DNA from: Hippophae tibetana
Lineage: Eukaryota > Streptophyta > Magnoliopsida > Rosales > Elaeagnaceae
Reading direction: 5' to 3'
Length of the DNA: 64,000 nucleotides
Assembly (NCBI GenBank): GCA_037013495.1
Contig: CM072812.1
Span: 35,174,501-35,238,500 of the forward strand
Shown here: piece after piece, positions 11,291 to 24,179 of the stretch
Numbering within the stretch: the stretch's first letter is position 1
Layout: each line of letters begins with the position of its first letter
The notes under the pieces: generated by a model
Databases searched by the model: none
The model's input: only the letters and a program-made list of their open reading frames with translations
Told to the model about the DNA's origin: nothing
Program-made: the position numbers and the translations under genes

Positions 11291-12924
11291 AAGAAGAAGA
11301 AGGAGACTATTTTGACTAAAGACTCCTATATTATTTTATTTCTTGTAAACCTCCTCCCAAAATGTTATTAAAATAAACTTTGATGTTGTATGAATACAAG
11401 ATAAAACAGGTTTGTTTTTATAATCACATGTTTTTACTTTATCTAGTGAAGAAGCAAAAGTTGATGCTTTCTCCGAAGCATTCCAACACACATTACACCG
11501 TAAAACTATAACAATTTATATTGAGGAAGATGCAAAACAATCATCAATGCTTTCATTACGAAAAAATTGGTCTTCAATTAATTTGAACTCTTAACATATT
11601 CTCAAAGACACAATTGAGTTTCTTAATAAATTTTTCGTGCTTTTGAAATGGATCCCTCGAGAATTCAACATGTAAATACAAAATTTGAGTTAGTTGGCAA
11701 CAATATTACTTGCTAGTCTTTATATTTGAGTTACACACCCAAATTTTTTTTTCTAGTTTAGGATCAATTTTAAGTTATGATATTACCGGGTTTTTTTTTT
11801 TTTGGTAAACAATTTCAACTATTTACTTATATAAAATACATACATAATAATATTACATATATAATATTATATAGGTATAAAGTGCTGAAAAAATTGGCTA
11901 AAACATTGATAATTTACTAAGTAACTTAAATAAAAAAATATATTTTTAGGTCTTAAAAAATTGTGATGCCTATCCTACAGGGTCTTATTTACATAAAATC
12001 CCAACTCTATTCGGTGTGGTCCCTGCGTCAATATATAGCTTTCATTTGATGGGTCCATCCATCCCCTTTGAATGAAAATTTTGCAAAACAAGGACCATGA
12101 ATTATGAATATGATCGATCGAAGTGAAAGTTTTAATGGGTTTTGCTTTTTCCCCACATTTATAAAATTTGACCTCTATCTGTTAGATCATCTTCGTGAAC
12201 GGTTGAATCAAATTTGTTTTGTACTGTGGGTGGTTATTTACTATTATTTTGCTGTTTGTCGTTATGCTTTAGGATAATGAAGGCGAAAGAAAAGGGTGAT
12301 CAGAATGGAGACAAATTGAGTCTCCAGACTCTTCCTTGCTCACATGGGGATGGGGTTGTTTCCTGTGATATAATCAGATTCATAAACAACTGAATTAGTT
12401 ATATTTTCCATTCTTTTTATATAAAGAAAGTAATGACTAATTCGTAATTAAAAGCATGACTAATGCAGTAACAGAAAAGGTATGGCCATATTTTTCTCTA
12501 GCTTCATTTCCCAGAAAATAATCACCAGAGGTTGGCTGTAAGAAGTTATCGGTAAAACTCTCCCTGAAATTTAAACTATTAGGAAAATATTTAAGATTAA
12601 TTTTATACTTTTATGTTATTCGTAATTGTTAGTTCTATGTATCATATAAATCAAATAACTATATTTCAATAATTAGTTTATTAGTTCTTTAATACATGAA
12701 CTCACAAACGTGAAACTATGTTTTTTGAAGTTGTGAATTGTATAAAAAAAAACAAATTTCCAATACCAAAATGAATAGAAGAGATTAAAGTTATTACAGT
12801 GTTGAACCTAAATAGTCATTTAAATTTATCCAAAAATGCAGTAAAAAAAGAAAAGAAAAAAAAGTTTAGTTGAATCTTGTAGCTTATATAAATAGTATAC
12901 ACAGTATCCTCTTTTTTTTTTAAA

Positions 12925-13104
12925 GACTTATATGCATTTATTATAAATAAATACTCCTATTTAATTAAAGAGTAAAGTGTATTTTTTGTTAAAATTATAA
13001 GATTTTTATTCTTTTTTTAAGACTTATATGCATTTATTATAAATAAATACTCCTATTTAATTAAAGAGTAAAGTGTATTTTTTGTTAAAATTATAAGATT
13101 TTTA
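12925..13104. repeat. 96-bp tandem duplication
   Basis: The stretch starting GACTTATATGCATTTATT at 12925 recurs at 13021 without any mismatch that I can see through ATTATAAGATTTTTA, a period of 96 bases. Perfect identity inside fast-drifting AT-rich DNA suggests a recent event, perhaps slippage between the T-runs that precede both copies. Confidence 0.9.
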
Positions 13105-14129
13105 GATATATTAAATTAGATAGATTCTCATTCAATCAATGTCATAATAAAAGATATTTGGTAATTTATCTCATTTTTTATCCATTCATTTGTAGTGAAC
13201 TAAGGTGATACTATGTGAGAGAAAGTGATATATTTCATTTTTTTTCAAATGGATCCCACATATATCATTAGAAAGGAAAGTAAATAAATTAAAAATTGAA
13301 AGTTTATAAAATACGAAAAATATGTAAATAGTTTATTTTAATTTTTATCAATTTATAATTCAATAATCTAAAAAAAAAAGAATAGGTCTGGAATCTCATA
13401 TAAAAATGAAAGAATAACACATAATAATTTTAGATGAAAAAAACCAAGGTCACAACCTTGACCTAAAGAAAAACTACATGTTTATCAGATTACCTAATTT
13501 TCCACTATAAAAATCAATTATTTAACTACAAATTCGATCTTATAAACTCTCACTAGGATATTGTCCTAATGTACCTTACTTATGTACCCCTGCTCTGTTT
13601 TCACAGTTTCTAATATTAGCATAAACGATATCCAGATTAACATTTTAATAAACTTTCGACCAATCAGATCGTTTACGAATCATTACCAAAAGAGTTAGCA
13701 CAAAAATACAAGTGCTTGTGTGTGTTCTATAAGCTCATTAATGATAAAAAATTTAAAAATTAATATTCAAACCAAATAATTATGATATAACACACAATTA
13801 TTTGATCTAACAATTCAAAAACAAAAATAAAGAAAGAGTTATAAAAACATATGATCAAAATATCATAAATTAATTAAGCTTATTTATCAATTAAACATAA
13901 CAATCAATTTTTGATAGATTAACCAAATAAAGAAATATACAAAATTATGATATTATATTTGCAAAAAAATGTAGAAATTAAAAATAAGAGAATAATGGTC
14001 TTACGTGATTGATTGAAACAATGAGCAATGAGTTTTATTTATATGGAAAATTAAAAGCATTAATACTATGTAATTGACAAATATCTTTTCTATTACAAAT
14101 AAGATTAATAATACTTATTAATTAATAAG

Positions 14130-14211
14130 ACTTCTATTTAAAGAAGAGTTCTTTTAAAATATAAGCATTAATCAAGAACTCCTATTTAAAGGAGAGTTCT
14201 TTTAAAGTATA
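14130..14211. repeat. Tandem pair of 34-bp hairpin units (48-base period)
   Basis: Two near-identical units, 14130-14163 and 14178-14211, each contain a short inverted repeat around TATTTAAA. The first has TTC...GAA, the second TCC...GGA at the same stem positions, so the two differences lie opposite each other in the stem. The second unit extends outward to AAGAAC...GTTCTT (14174-14201). Confidence 0.6.
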
Positions 14212-17072
14212 TTTTAAGTTATCGTTTAGGCTAAGATTTAGCCTATAATTTAGGCTATATTTTATATAATATTTTAACATATATATTATTCTATATTTTG
14301 GTAGTAAAAATAATTTCAGATTTATGAATATGTGATTTTAAATACGTGAGTACAATCTTATATGTTATAGTTATAACAAATATACTTAAAATATAACTAT
14401 TTGAAATTTTGATGTTTCTTCAACTTTGCTTGATAGACTTGATAACGTGTTTAAAAATAAGTTTATATACAAATATTTTGTCAACGAAAATAACTAACAT
14501 TTATAATTATTACAAAAATAATGAATGAAACATGACATTTTATAATAACTAATGTTAAAATTATGGTATACTCAATTTTTTCTAGCTCCCAAATATATTA
14601 TTAGAAAAGGAAGTAAATAAATAAAAAAACAATGAATCAAACATTATATTTTATAATAATTAATGTTAAACTTATATTTTAATTTTTTATTTTCTTATTT
14701 GTAAATTATTGATTATTTATTTAAATATCATTTACCTTATACTTACAAGAGTCGTTTTTAATTGTTTTTGTTTTTGTTTTTAAGAAAGATGCATGTGAAA
14801 TATTGATTAACAAAACATATTGAATTAAGAAGTTAAAGAATAAGATAGCAAATTAAGTTATTAGAATATAATTATTAAATATTAATAAAAAATAAACATA
14901 TATAAATGCTACTATTAGTCAAATAAGAAATAGAGAAAAATAACAACTTATGTTTTAACCAAGGGGATAAGGACACAACATTTGGTAAAATAACGCTTTA
15001 TTCTTGTAGCTATCAAATAGAGTGATTTAATATCATAACTTTTATAAAAGAGTAGTTTAGCTTCAAAATGATACACTTTTGCCCAAAGTTACATAGAGCT
15101 TTTAGAATTATAATCTATATTTTTTTTTTCAAAATTATAGAATTAAAGTACTCTTTTTTGTAAAAGTTATGAGATTTATCATGCCACTCACTTTTTAAAT
15201 AAAAATAGTAATAAAATAAAATTTATATTGAAATATTTCAATAAATATAGAACTTAAAGACATATGATAACTTAAAAAACATATACATTTCATAACTGAT
15301 GTTAAAGAAATGAACATAAACTATTTTTTATGAAATTTAAATTATATTTATTTATATAATTTATGATTGAATAATCCATATATCATTAAAAATATACAAA
15401 GAATTTATTTTAAAAGAAGTGTTACAGTTAAAATTTTGAGTTTTTTTAATTAGAGAAGTTACATTTTACTAAAATTGTTAAGATTTTATTGAATATTTTT
15501 GAACTATAAATTGTATTAACTCAAAATGATATTATGATTCATTTCATATATCATTCTTTAAAATTCTAGTTTTCAAAAAATTTTAGGGTACGTGATTTTC
15601 ATATTTATATAAAGTTATCCTTACTTTATTTGAGATTATTCCTATTCAACTCCGTTCTAAAATTCTCAACTAAGTTATTTCAATGCTTTATTTTTTTTTT
15701 CCTTTTTTATGTATGAGTATGATTCATTACCTTCTCTTCTTATATTGCTAAATAAACCATATAGTAGCTTTTACAATTATTAATATTATGTAAACAAAAT
15801 TAATTTATGTTATTAAAAGTGTTTACATATTATTTTTTTAAATAAAAATTCAGATTGTTTAAAACAAAAAAAAAAGCTTCATATCATATTAATGAAATAA
15901 AAAAAACTTGTTTTAAGTTAAATTGAATTTTAACTCATATGATAATTCATATTTCATTTACATTGAGTTGGGATGGAATAGCTTTTAAATGAGATTAGTT
16001 ATGTTTGTTATAGAACTATTAGGGATAAATTTAATGAGAATGATATGGGGTGATAGGTTTACTCAAAAAGTTAATGCTAATTTTGCTAATCACAATTTTT
16101 TTCTTTCTTTTAGATGAGATTAGGTTTGTCTTGTAAAGAGTCCGGTTATTTCTCTTTTTTATTTTCCAGAGGTTCAGGTTGTTTTATCTGCTTTTTATTA
16201 GTTATTTGTTTTTATGATAATTCAGATTGTTTTTATGATTTCACTTTTACCTCTCTTTTAAATTTTTTTTTAATTTATAAATAAAATATGTAATTCGAAT
16301 TTTCGAACATGATAAAAACATATGTTTTCACGTTATATAGAAAAAAACCTTATATGCACAGAATGAAGAGTAATTAAAAATGAAACTATATTTGTAAACA
16401 TAATTATGCTATACAATTAATTAATTAATTTTGTAAAGGATGGTGGTAATTTTACTTAGTCTAAGCAAATATAGAAGTTGAAATAAACCAAAGAAGAGGT
16501 ATTTTCCTCTAAGTATATAACAACCTTTGAGATGGTGGTAATTTTACTCCCCTAACTTTTCAATAAAGTCATTTTAGACTACTTTTTAAGTTGTATTGGT
16601 TTATTTAATTAAATTTTAAATAATGTTAATTAAGTCCCATTTTTTTTTAAATATCATTTATCTCTCTCATCTTACTTTAGTCTATCTATGGTCTCTTATT
16701 TTTTTCACCTCTTATATAAACATTATAAATTTTATTAAATTTATAAATTAAAAGAAGTTTAAAAAAATAGTTTTTTAAATGAAAAGTAATAGAGAGAATT
16801 AATGAGAGAAACACTATTTTTATTTGAGAACAAAGGGTTAAAAAAATATTTTTAGTTTTTTAATGTTATTTTTAGAAGTATTAGAAAAAAAATATTTTTA
16901 CAAAGAATCCAATTTTATCCTTAAAAAATATCATTTAAAAAAAATTACACTAAATTAATTTTATTTAAAAATTATTTAACTAAACCTATTTAACTTAAAA
17001 AAACAATTAAAATATTTTTATAAAATATTTACAAAATTAAAGTTACATATTCTCACAAATTTTATTGTTTTC

Positions 17073-17279
17073 AATACAAAACATCATATTTTCTTTTTCT
17101 TTTATTTCGAAAGCTATATAGGAACCAAGGAGATTAGATACCCCAATAGTCTTAGTTATAAACGATGAATACTAGACGTTGTGTGTATAGATTCATGCAA
17201 TGTTATAGTTAATGTGTTAAGTATCACGGGTGAAGAATACGTTTGAAATACAAAATATCATATTTTCTTTTTCTTATAT
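17073..17279. repeat. ~30-bp direct repeats flanking the plastid rRNA insert
   Basis: AATACAAAACATCATATTTT (continuing through CTTTTTCTT) at 17073-17103 is repeated at 17247-17277 with a single C/T difference. The pair exactly brackets the 16S-like insert. That arrangement is expected if the insert entered a break with long staggered ends that were filled in, or by microhomology-driven repair. Confidence 0.8.
17108..17242 (+). pseudogene. Nuclear plastid DNA insert (NUPT): fragment of 16S rRNA gene
   Basis: The stretch begins CGAAAGCTA and contains GATTAGATACCCCAATAGTC, then TAAACGATGAATACTAGACG and GTTAAGTATCACGGGTG. These follow, in order, the plastid 16S rRNA segment around the universal GGATTAGATACCC site and the variable region after it. 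Against the plastid sequence as I remember it, nearly all differences are C to T or G to A, the signature of methylated-cytosine decay in nuclear DNA. About 135 bases are present and nothing else plastid-like is seen around it. It cannot produce functional rRNA. Confidence 0.85.
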
Positions 17280-19108
17280 CAATGTCCTCTACTCCTCTCC
17301 TCGTTGAATTTAATAAAATTAACGTGCATGCTTTTCTTTCTCGCTAATAAAGTGAAATATATAGTCTAGCTTCGATTTTTTTTCTGATTTTTTTTCCCCT
17401 AAGGAGATAGTCTACATTCAATGTAGTAGTATAAGTTTTCTGCTTTTGCTACAACGCGTTCTATTATTTCCTTAAACTTACAGGCATTAAAGCTAGTTTT
17501 AATTGATCATGAATTGTGTATATATGTATGCCTTCCCCATTTTGTAGTCTTCTCACGGGGTAAATTCTGGTACAAAAAATTCAAAAGAATATTACTTCTT
17601 TTTGAGTTATTTGAATTTAGATATGCTTCTTTATTAGAATTTTTTGCCCATTGTAAAAAGTAAAATAAGTACGTAATTAAAGGTGAGAATATTGTTATCA
17701 CTAAAAATACTGTTTTCAACATTTAGTTAGATTGGTCATATGTAAAGATTAAAGTTCGAATTATAATTAAGAAAGTATAAATAGTATAATTATTTTTAAA
17801 AAATGTATTTTTTAATATTTTATTTGAATTTATTATTTATGTATTTTTATTGCGAGGCCAAAAATACATCAATATAATTTTTTAAATAACAATATATATA
17901 TATATACTTACATACCATTCAAATGTAAAATTACGAAGTCAAAATCAGTGCCCATGAAAGTACTTCAAAGCAATTAATAAGAGGTATCATTGTTTTGAAA
18001 CATTAAGGGCAACTCGTGATGATAATATAAAAGTGTAGAATTATTTATTATTTTTAGTGTATATATTGATATATTATTCCATGTAAATAAAATTTAATAC
18101 TAATATAATTTTTTTAAAAATTATAAATATAATTTTATTAATGAGTAGTATATTTTAGAATAATTAATAACAAAACTATAAAAAGAGAAACAAAAGGAAA
18201 AAAGCTCGAAGACAATAAATTTAGAGCAATTTTTTCATTCATACGCATCTTTTGCAGCTTAAAATATAAGATTTTAATTATTGTGTTAAACATGTACACA
18301 AGACTAAAATATAACATGTTACCATGAATATAATATCAAATACAAATAGTAATTTGGGAAAGAGGTGAAATTTTATTATCTGTAAATGAAAAAATAAAAG
18401 TAGTAAACTGAAGAAAATAAGAACAGACTGATCTGAGAAGAAGAAGAAGGCAAAACGTCTATGAAGATCGAAGATGATGCCTAGGATAGAGAGCCATGTG
18501 AACTTGTGAAGTGTAGAAGCCTCGGGTAATAAAAAAGGGGACAAGTCAATTAAAATAAAATGTTAGATTGTTAATAAATAATTAAAATAAAATGTTTTTT
18601 TCTTTAATTATAATGTTGTTTACATAAAATCATGCATTATCCCCATCGGATTATTCTCATTGGTAAAAAATATCAATTTGTTTTCACAGATATCAAATCC
18701 AATGGAAAAAGTTTATAACACTATTTATATTAATAAATAAAAAAGGAGAATTGATTTAATGTTTTATTTGAAATCAATAAATGTAGAATTATTAATTTTA
18801 TGTTAAAAATTACGTTTTATAAAATCAGTATTTAATTAATGTTGTTATATATCATGTCTATGTATGAAAATGAGACAAATTCTCATGTCCTATAAATTTA
18901 TATTGAGCAAGATTGACACTCAATTAATGTTCGACTCAGAGGCTCATACTCGATTTATATTGAGCCAGACCATTTTCACATTTGTGACGAATTCAAGAGT
19001 TAAATTTAAATGGGTCATTTATTTACAATCAAATTTGCACAAAAAATTGCAAATAAATTAAAACTAATTATTTTGTACTATTTTAATTGAAAATTTTAAG
19101 CTAAAAAC
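17280..19108. other. AT-rich intergenic DNA, no gene seen
   Basis: Short frames on both strands have low-complexity translations and no motif. There is a (TA)n run at about 17892-17905. The 88-codon minus frame at 18278-18544 is hydrophobic and phenylalanine-rich, as expected for random AT-rich sequence, so I do not call it. Confidence 0.6.
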
Positions 19109-19159
19109 TGTTGGAAATTATTGGTTCCTTAATTTAAGGAGCAAATTAAGGAGCAAAAC

Positions 19160-19231
19160 ATGGAGCAAAACATGAAACAAAACAAGGAGTAAAACATGGA
19201 GCAAAACATGGAACAAAACAAGGAGTAAAAC
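19160..19231 (+). repeat. 36-bp tandem repeat in U3 of the solo LTR
   Basis: Two 36-base units, each starting ATGGAGCAAAACATG, differ at one base. They sit in a longer tract (19133-19290) of degenerate AAGGAGCAAAACATGG-type words, 70-140 bases upstream of the TATA-like sequence. Such arrays are often enhancers in plant LTRs. Confidence 0.85.
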
Positions 19232-19300
19232 ATGGAGCTTAATTCAAGGAGCAATTCAAGGAACCATTAATTTAAGGAGTAATTCAAGGAGTGAATTTTC

Positions 19301-19310
19301 CTATAAATAG
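19301..19310 (+). promoter_or_regulatory. TATA-like box of the solo LTR
   Basis: CTATAAATAG lies just downstream of the repeat tract, at the usual place for the LTR promoter at the end of U3. If active it would drive transcription to the right. Confidence 0.5.
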
Positions 19311-19609
19311 ATGTGTAATTGTAATGAATTTACCATCCAAAAGTGTTCATTCCAATTGAGAGAAAAGCTTAGAGAGAAAAGCTTTTGTGAGAGAAAATTG
19401 AGAGTAATTTTCTTGGGTGTAATTGGGTTGTGAGTTGTGAGTGTTGTAAACACCTTGTGTAATTTCTCCCCTTTCAGTAAAAAGATCTGCAGTAGGTCCG
19501 GAGACGTAAGCAAGATTGGCCGAACTCCGTTATCAAATTTGTGTGTTATTTTTCTATTCTTGCTTTCTCATAAATCTGGCTTATCGGAAATTTGCGTAAT
19601 TTCCCAACA

Positions 19610-22600
19610 AAAACATGTTACAAGTAAAATATAAGCTTAAAAATTAAGTTTAGATGAAATATTATTTAATTTTCATAATTTTTATACAATTATACACATA
19701 AAATTATATTTGTAACCAACTAATCACTATATATATCTGCCTCTTTCTCTAAATACATCAAATATTACTAAAACGTAGGAAGCGTGGCCCCTTGCATTTG
19801 CATACAAATAAAGGGCTTAAGGATGAGTAGAGAATTCGATGAAAATTCAACAGATAAGACATGGTAGGCTCTGGTTTCTTCTTGAGAAATTAAAGTGCGT
19901 TTTAGCTTTTTAGGTATACAACAAAACCATGGGCGATAGACTGGGTTCTAGCCAAATTTAATATTTTATTTAGAATAATTTATTAAACTCTAGTTTAAAT
20001 ATAAATTATCTTCTTTCATTTATTTCTAATAAAATTTAGTTAAATTCTTTAACATGTAGGAATAATTACAATAATATTTGAAGATTAAGAAGTAACTAAT
20101 CTCATTTACTCTCATTTTAAATTAAAACCTATTTTTTTTGTATAGAATTGTGGTTTATTTTTTTTTTTATAAATTTATAAGATATAATAATTATGTTTTT
20201 TAAATTATTAAATTATTTTGATACTAAAAAATAAAAATCAATTCATAATTTAAGCTATAACTATACAAGGTAGGTATTAAAAGAGTAATAATGACTTGTT
20301 CTATTATTGATACAACGTGTGTTCTATTTTTATTTTACATTATTTTAATTTACAAAAAAAAAATTAACTTTTAATTACTACATTTTAGTTATTTATTATT
20401 ACATCTAGTGATATTTTTCTTCATCCACAATTATAATCGATATTTTAAATATATAACAAGTTATTATTATTATTATTTTATTTATAATTATATATCTTAT
20501 ACAATATTTTAATATAAATAATAATAATAACTTGTTATATATTTAAAATATCGATTATAATTGTAGATAAACTTTTCATATCGTTGAATTAATATATGAG
20601 TTATATTTTTATATTTAATATTCGATAAATTAAAATATTCTCCCCCTCAATAAAACTTATAATCACGGGTTACTTTAATATATTATATATTTGTATTATC
20701 TTAAGAAACTGAAGGAAGGTTCAATACATACGTGAAACACATTTTTAGAGCCCTTAATCATTGTTTGGCTCACAATATTATCATAAGTTGTTCTGCTCTG
20801 CTCAAAGCTCGCTTCTTAAGTAGCTATGGACAAATATATGTAAGAGTGTGGAGGGAAGTACGTGCCATTTTAATTCTCCATAAATAAAATTTTAGATATA
20901 ATATTTATAAATTATAGAAAAATTATATGTATAAAATAAAATTGTGGTACACATATATTTCAAATTATAAATTTTTAACATTTGATATATCATTATAAAT
21001 TCAATAATTTGAATATATTTTCATTAAAATAAACTACATATATAAGTTTTTTAATTAGAATAATCTGTAACTGAGAAATAATTACTACTATATTTTGATG
21101 TATAATAATATCCCTCTTCGAAACAAATCCTAAATTTACTAGTTAACAAGTTCTATTTTCTAATTATATTTTCTTGAAACTAATTTTATATTTTCTAATT
21201 AACTAAAAAAAATATTTTTCTAAAAAGTTATGTTTTTTCTTTCATTTTCTCGTAAGATAGAAAATACATCAAGTTAGCTAATAAAAAAATGAACTTAGAA
21301 TATAAATTTTCTAAAAATATTTTATTTCAAAAAATCATAAAAAATATGTGTAAAAATCCTAATTCTAAACTTAAAAATAGAATTAATTATCAAATAATAT
21401 ACATTTTTGAAAATCTACTTTCAAAAACTGAATTTAAAAAACAAAATTGATTATAAAATAAATTACCATTATTATTATTATTTTATTTTTGTTTTGTTTG
21501 ATGTCATCTACGTTTTAAACCTTTTTAGGAACGGGGAAAGATTATGCTTTGATCAACCAATTTAATTTCGAATATTAGAAGGGTAACATCAATATTTCAT
21601 TTGTTAAGTGAGAGTTATTATTTCTATAACATTATTTATTTTTTTGAAAAATTATAAAAAATAACACATTTTAAACTTAAAACAATAAAAACCACACTCC
21701 AAAAACATTGAACGGAATCCAACTGAGCAACATTTAACATTTAACATGTATAAATAATCATAATTTAATTTAAACGATATTTAATCGGATAATATTCAAT
21801 ATAAAATAATATATTATATTTTTTTATAATAATAAAAATGAATAAAATGAACTTAAAATGTACTATTTTATTGTTACAAATTTTAATAATATTATTTTTA
21901 TTATTTTTTTAAATTATTTTCATAGCAATATAATTCTTTTTAAAAGTTAAACTTCTTTCCATCCTAATTTTCTATTTTGACAAGGTTCACCATCTTGGTT
22001 TTTCATCAAGAAGGCTAGCTCATATTTGGGACGCGTTTGGTTTTTGGTACAAAACGTAAGTTTTTTATTTTTTTTTGGGTAGGGAAAACAAAATGGCAGA
22101 GAAGTAGGTCATTTTAAAAAACTTCGCTTTCTGCTCACCTTTATGGACGAGGGGCCTCTTTCATTAAAAAAAATTGATTAGCACCACGTATTTTGGACGT
22201 AAAATTTCGTGGGTCCTGACAAGATTTACCTAACATATTGGGCTACTACTACTTTATTTGTGTGGACTACAAAAGAAGTCTGTCCATTCATTGTTGGTCC
22301 ATCACTCGACCACTACATATAGGCCTTATTCAACTATTTGGGCTTTAGTGTTAGCAGTTAGGTGCTTTGTTCTTTTTATGCTTTTGGCAATTAGAAGCAT
22401 TTTGTAACCTTTAGAGAAAATACCTCTCGAGTCCCGAATAAAAGGAGGATGCTATTTAATCAAAATTTTAATTGAGGGCTACTTTTTTATTATTGCCTTT
22501 TATCGGAATATATATGGCTTTTACTAGCTTCAATTTTGGTTCAAATATTCATTTCTTACTTATTTGAAATAGAGTTTTGTTCCCAAAGATAACTTTAAAT

Positions 22601-22797
22601 GAAGGTAAAAAAATTTCTTTTCTCATAAATATTATATTAATATTATTCTTTAATATGAAACAATATATTCTTTATCCTAACATCAAATTGTAGTCATTAC
22701 TGTATTCATGGGACCATTATGCCCATTAGATTTTTTTCCTTGACCTATTGAAGGTTTAATCCTATATAAATATAGTATATAATTCATAAGTAACATG
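19610..22797. other. AT-rich intergenic DNA with one foldback, no gene seen
   Basis: No gene recognised. The interval 21960-22450 is less AT-rich and contains several GGGC/GGCC words, but I see no frame or motif in it. The foldback at 20423-20568 is listed separately. Confidence 0.55.
20423..20568. repeat. Foldback: ~53-bp inverted repeat arms, ~40-base loop
   Basis: The left arm starts ATCCACAATTATAATCGATA and runs through the ATATAACAAG and (TTA)n segment to about 20476. The right arm, about 20515-20568, is its reverse complement with only one or two mismatches, ending TATCGATTATAATTGTAGAT. Weaker pairing continues outward for about 20 bases. It could be a small MITE-like foldback element or a precursor of small RNAs. 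No flanking target duplication was found. Confidence 0.85.
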
Positions 22798-22839
22798 CAC
22801 TACTACAAACAACAAAGTTATTATCAGTTGATTAAAAAA

Positions 22840-23160
22840 ATCAACTTAAATTGGGTTTTAAGTTGGTTCTATTAGCTAACTTAAAACGTGGTGATTTAAA
22901 ATTTTCAAATTAATTTTAGGTTAAAATCGATTTAATATTTTAAGTCGATTTTAATTTTCAACCAACTTAGAATTTTTAAGTTATTTCTATGTGACAATCA
23001 ATTTTAAGTTTTTAAGTCGTTTGTCACGTAATATTGACTTAAAATTTTTAAGTCGATTACCACTAAATCTGACTTAAATTTTTTAAATTAGTTCTAATGT
23101 ATAACTCACATGAAAATTTTAAGTCAAATCTACTCTAGAATCGACTTATTAATTCATACC
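22840..23160. repeat. Left subterminal repeat tract of the CACTA element
   Basis: Repeated direct and inverted copies of TTTTAAGTCGATT and AACTTAAAAT-like words are spaced about 30-40 bases apart. In En/Spm elements such subterminal repeats are the binding sites for the element's DNA-binding protein. Confidence 0.7.
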
Positions 23161-24179
23161 CACAAGTAATTTTTTGGTTATTTTCAACTAACTTCTTTAT
23201 ACGTTTTAATAATCACATAGCATTAGAAAAATAACCATAATATATTTATAAAAATTTTAAAAATATTTTATCAATCTAAGGTTTTAAAAACCAATAATTA
23301 ATTACTTTAGAACTAATTTATAACAAAAAAAAATAACTTACATACAAACACATGCATATAAAAATCAAACAAGCTTACAATATTACTAAATACAACGTTA
23401 CTAACTTAATTAAAATATCACTAAATACAAGCATATAAACATACACATGGTCTATTAAAAGATTGAATTGAATATATTCATTACTATATGTGTCAATATT
23501 TAACGGATAAGCATATAATAACAATGGTATATATTGTTTTTTCATAATATCAACATCAGATTAATTTCTTCTTCTTATTCTTATAATCTTATAATTTGAA
23601 GTATGTATTATGCTCAATTCTCTCATAAATCTATGAAAATGTGCATATTATAGCACGATTTACTCCATCAATGAACTACAAATATTAAATTTAAATTATT
23701 ATTTAAAGTAATAACTTCATTAAAAGATTAAAAAATAACTTACATGTTAAAAGAATAATTAATTAAAGAGATTAACACATCATTAATTATGATGTTGATG
23801 TTTGCAAAGATCTTGCTTCTAAATTTAATCAAATAGTATCCATACATGGTTCTATTTTGTTGTTATGGAACCTAAAAAAATTAAGTATATATGTTTGTCA
23901 ATTCGAGCATATTTATTATTCAATTGTACAAATAATAAAAGTTGATAAAATTTATAATTAATATTCACTTGTATATACAATAACATTATCCCATACAAGC
24001 TTCTATAATGTATTAATGACGATGCCCTTATTCTTATTTCACAATTTTTATGCCCAATCAAAGTTTAAAAGAATTAGTATTTTCATGTACTATTAGTAAT
24101 AAAGAAAAATTTATAAAACTAACTAGTTTTAAATCTTAAATTTCAATAATTATTTTATAATATTTATTTAATATTATGA

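Larger units (their letters stand above)
6720..11380 (+). mobile_element. L1-type LINE retrotransposon, dead copy
   Basis: On the plus strand the classic order of a plant L1 element is readable despite stops and frameshifts: a DUF4283-like and CCHC zinc-knuckle ORF1, then ORF2 with apurinic-type endonuclease, reverse transcriptase and a C-terminal zf-RVT region. The 3' end is set where recognisable coding similarity fades (about 11290) and a short T-rich/A-rich tail follows. No clear poly(A) tail or target duplication was found, so both boundaries are approximate. Confidence 0.85.
11390..17072. other. AT-rich intergenic DNA, no gene seen
   Basis: No convincing frame or RNA gene. The interval 11940-12400 has more G and C than its surroundings and contains a small hairpin at about 12317-12335 (GGAGAC, 7-base loop, GTCTCC). 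It looks low-copy, but I cannot assign it. Local repeats within the gap are listed separately. Confidence 0.55.
19109..19609. mobile_element. Solo LTR, 501 bp, with 5-bp target duplication AAAAC
   Basis: Begins TGTTGGAAATT and ends AATTTCCCAACA, a TG...CA LTR with an inverted repeat of about 11 bases at its tips. The five bases on each side are AAAAC (19104-19108 and 19610-19614), a perfect target-site duplication. There is no internal coding region, so an inserted element has lost one LTR and its interior by recombination. Read on the plus strand, a TATA-like CTATAAATAG lies at 19301-19310, and downstream sequence resembles an R/U5 region. Similar tips occur in the copia LTR at 32793, suggesting a copia origin. 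Confidence 0.92.

Noticed and set aside
17751..17775. GTTCGAATTATAA as a tRNA B box
   Set aside because: No A box, no acceptor-stem pairing and the wrong T-loop continuation.
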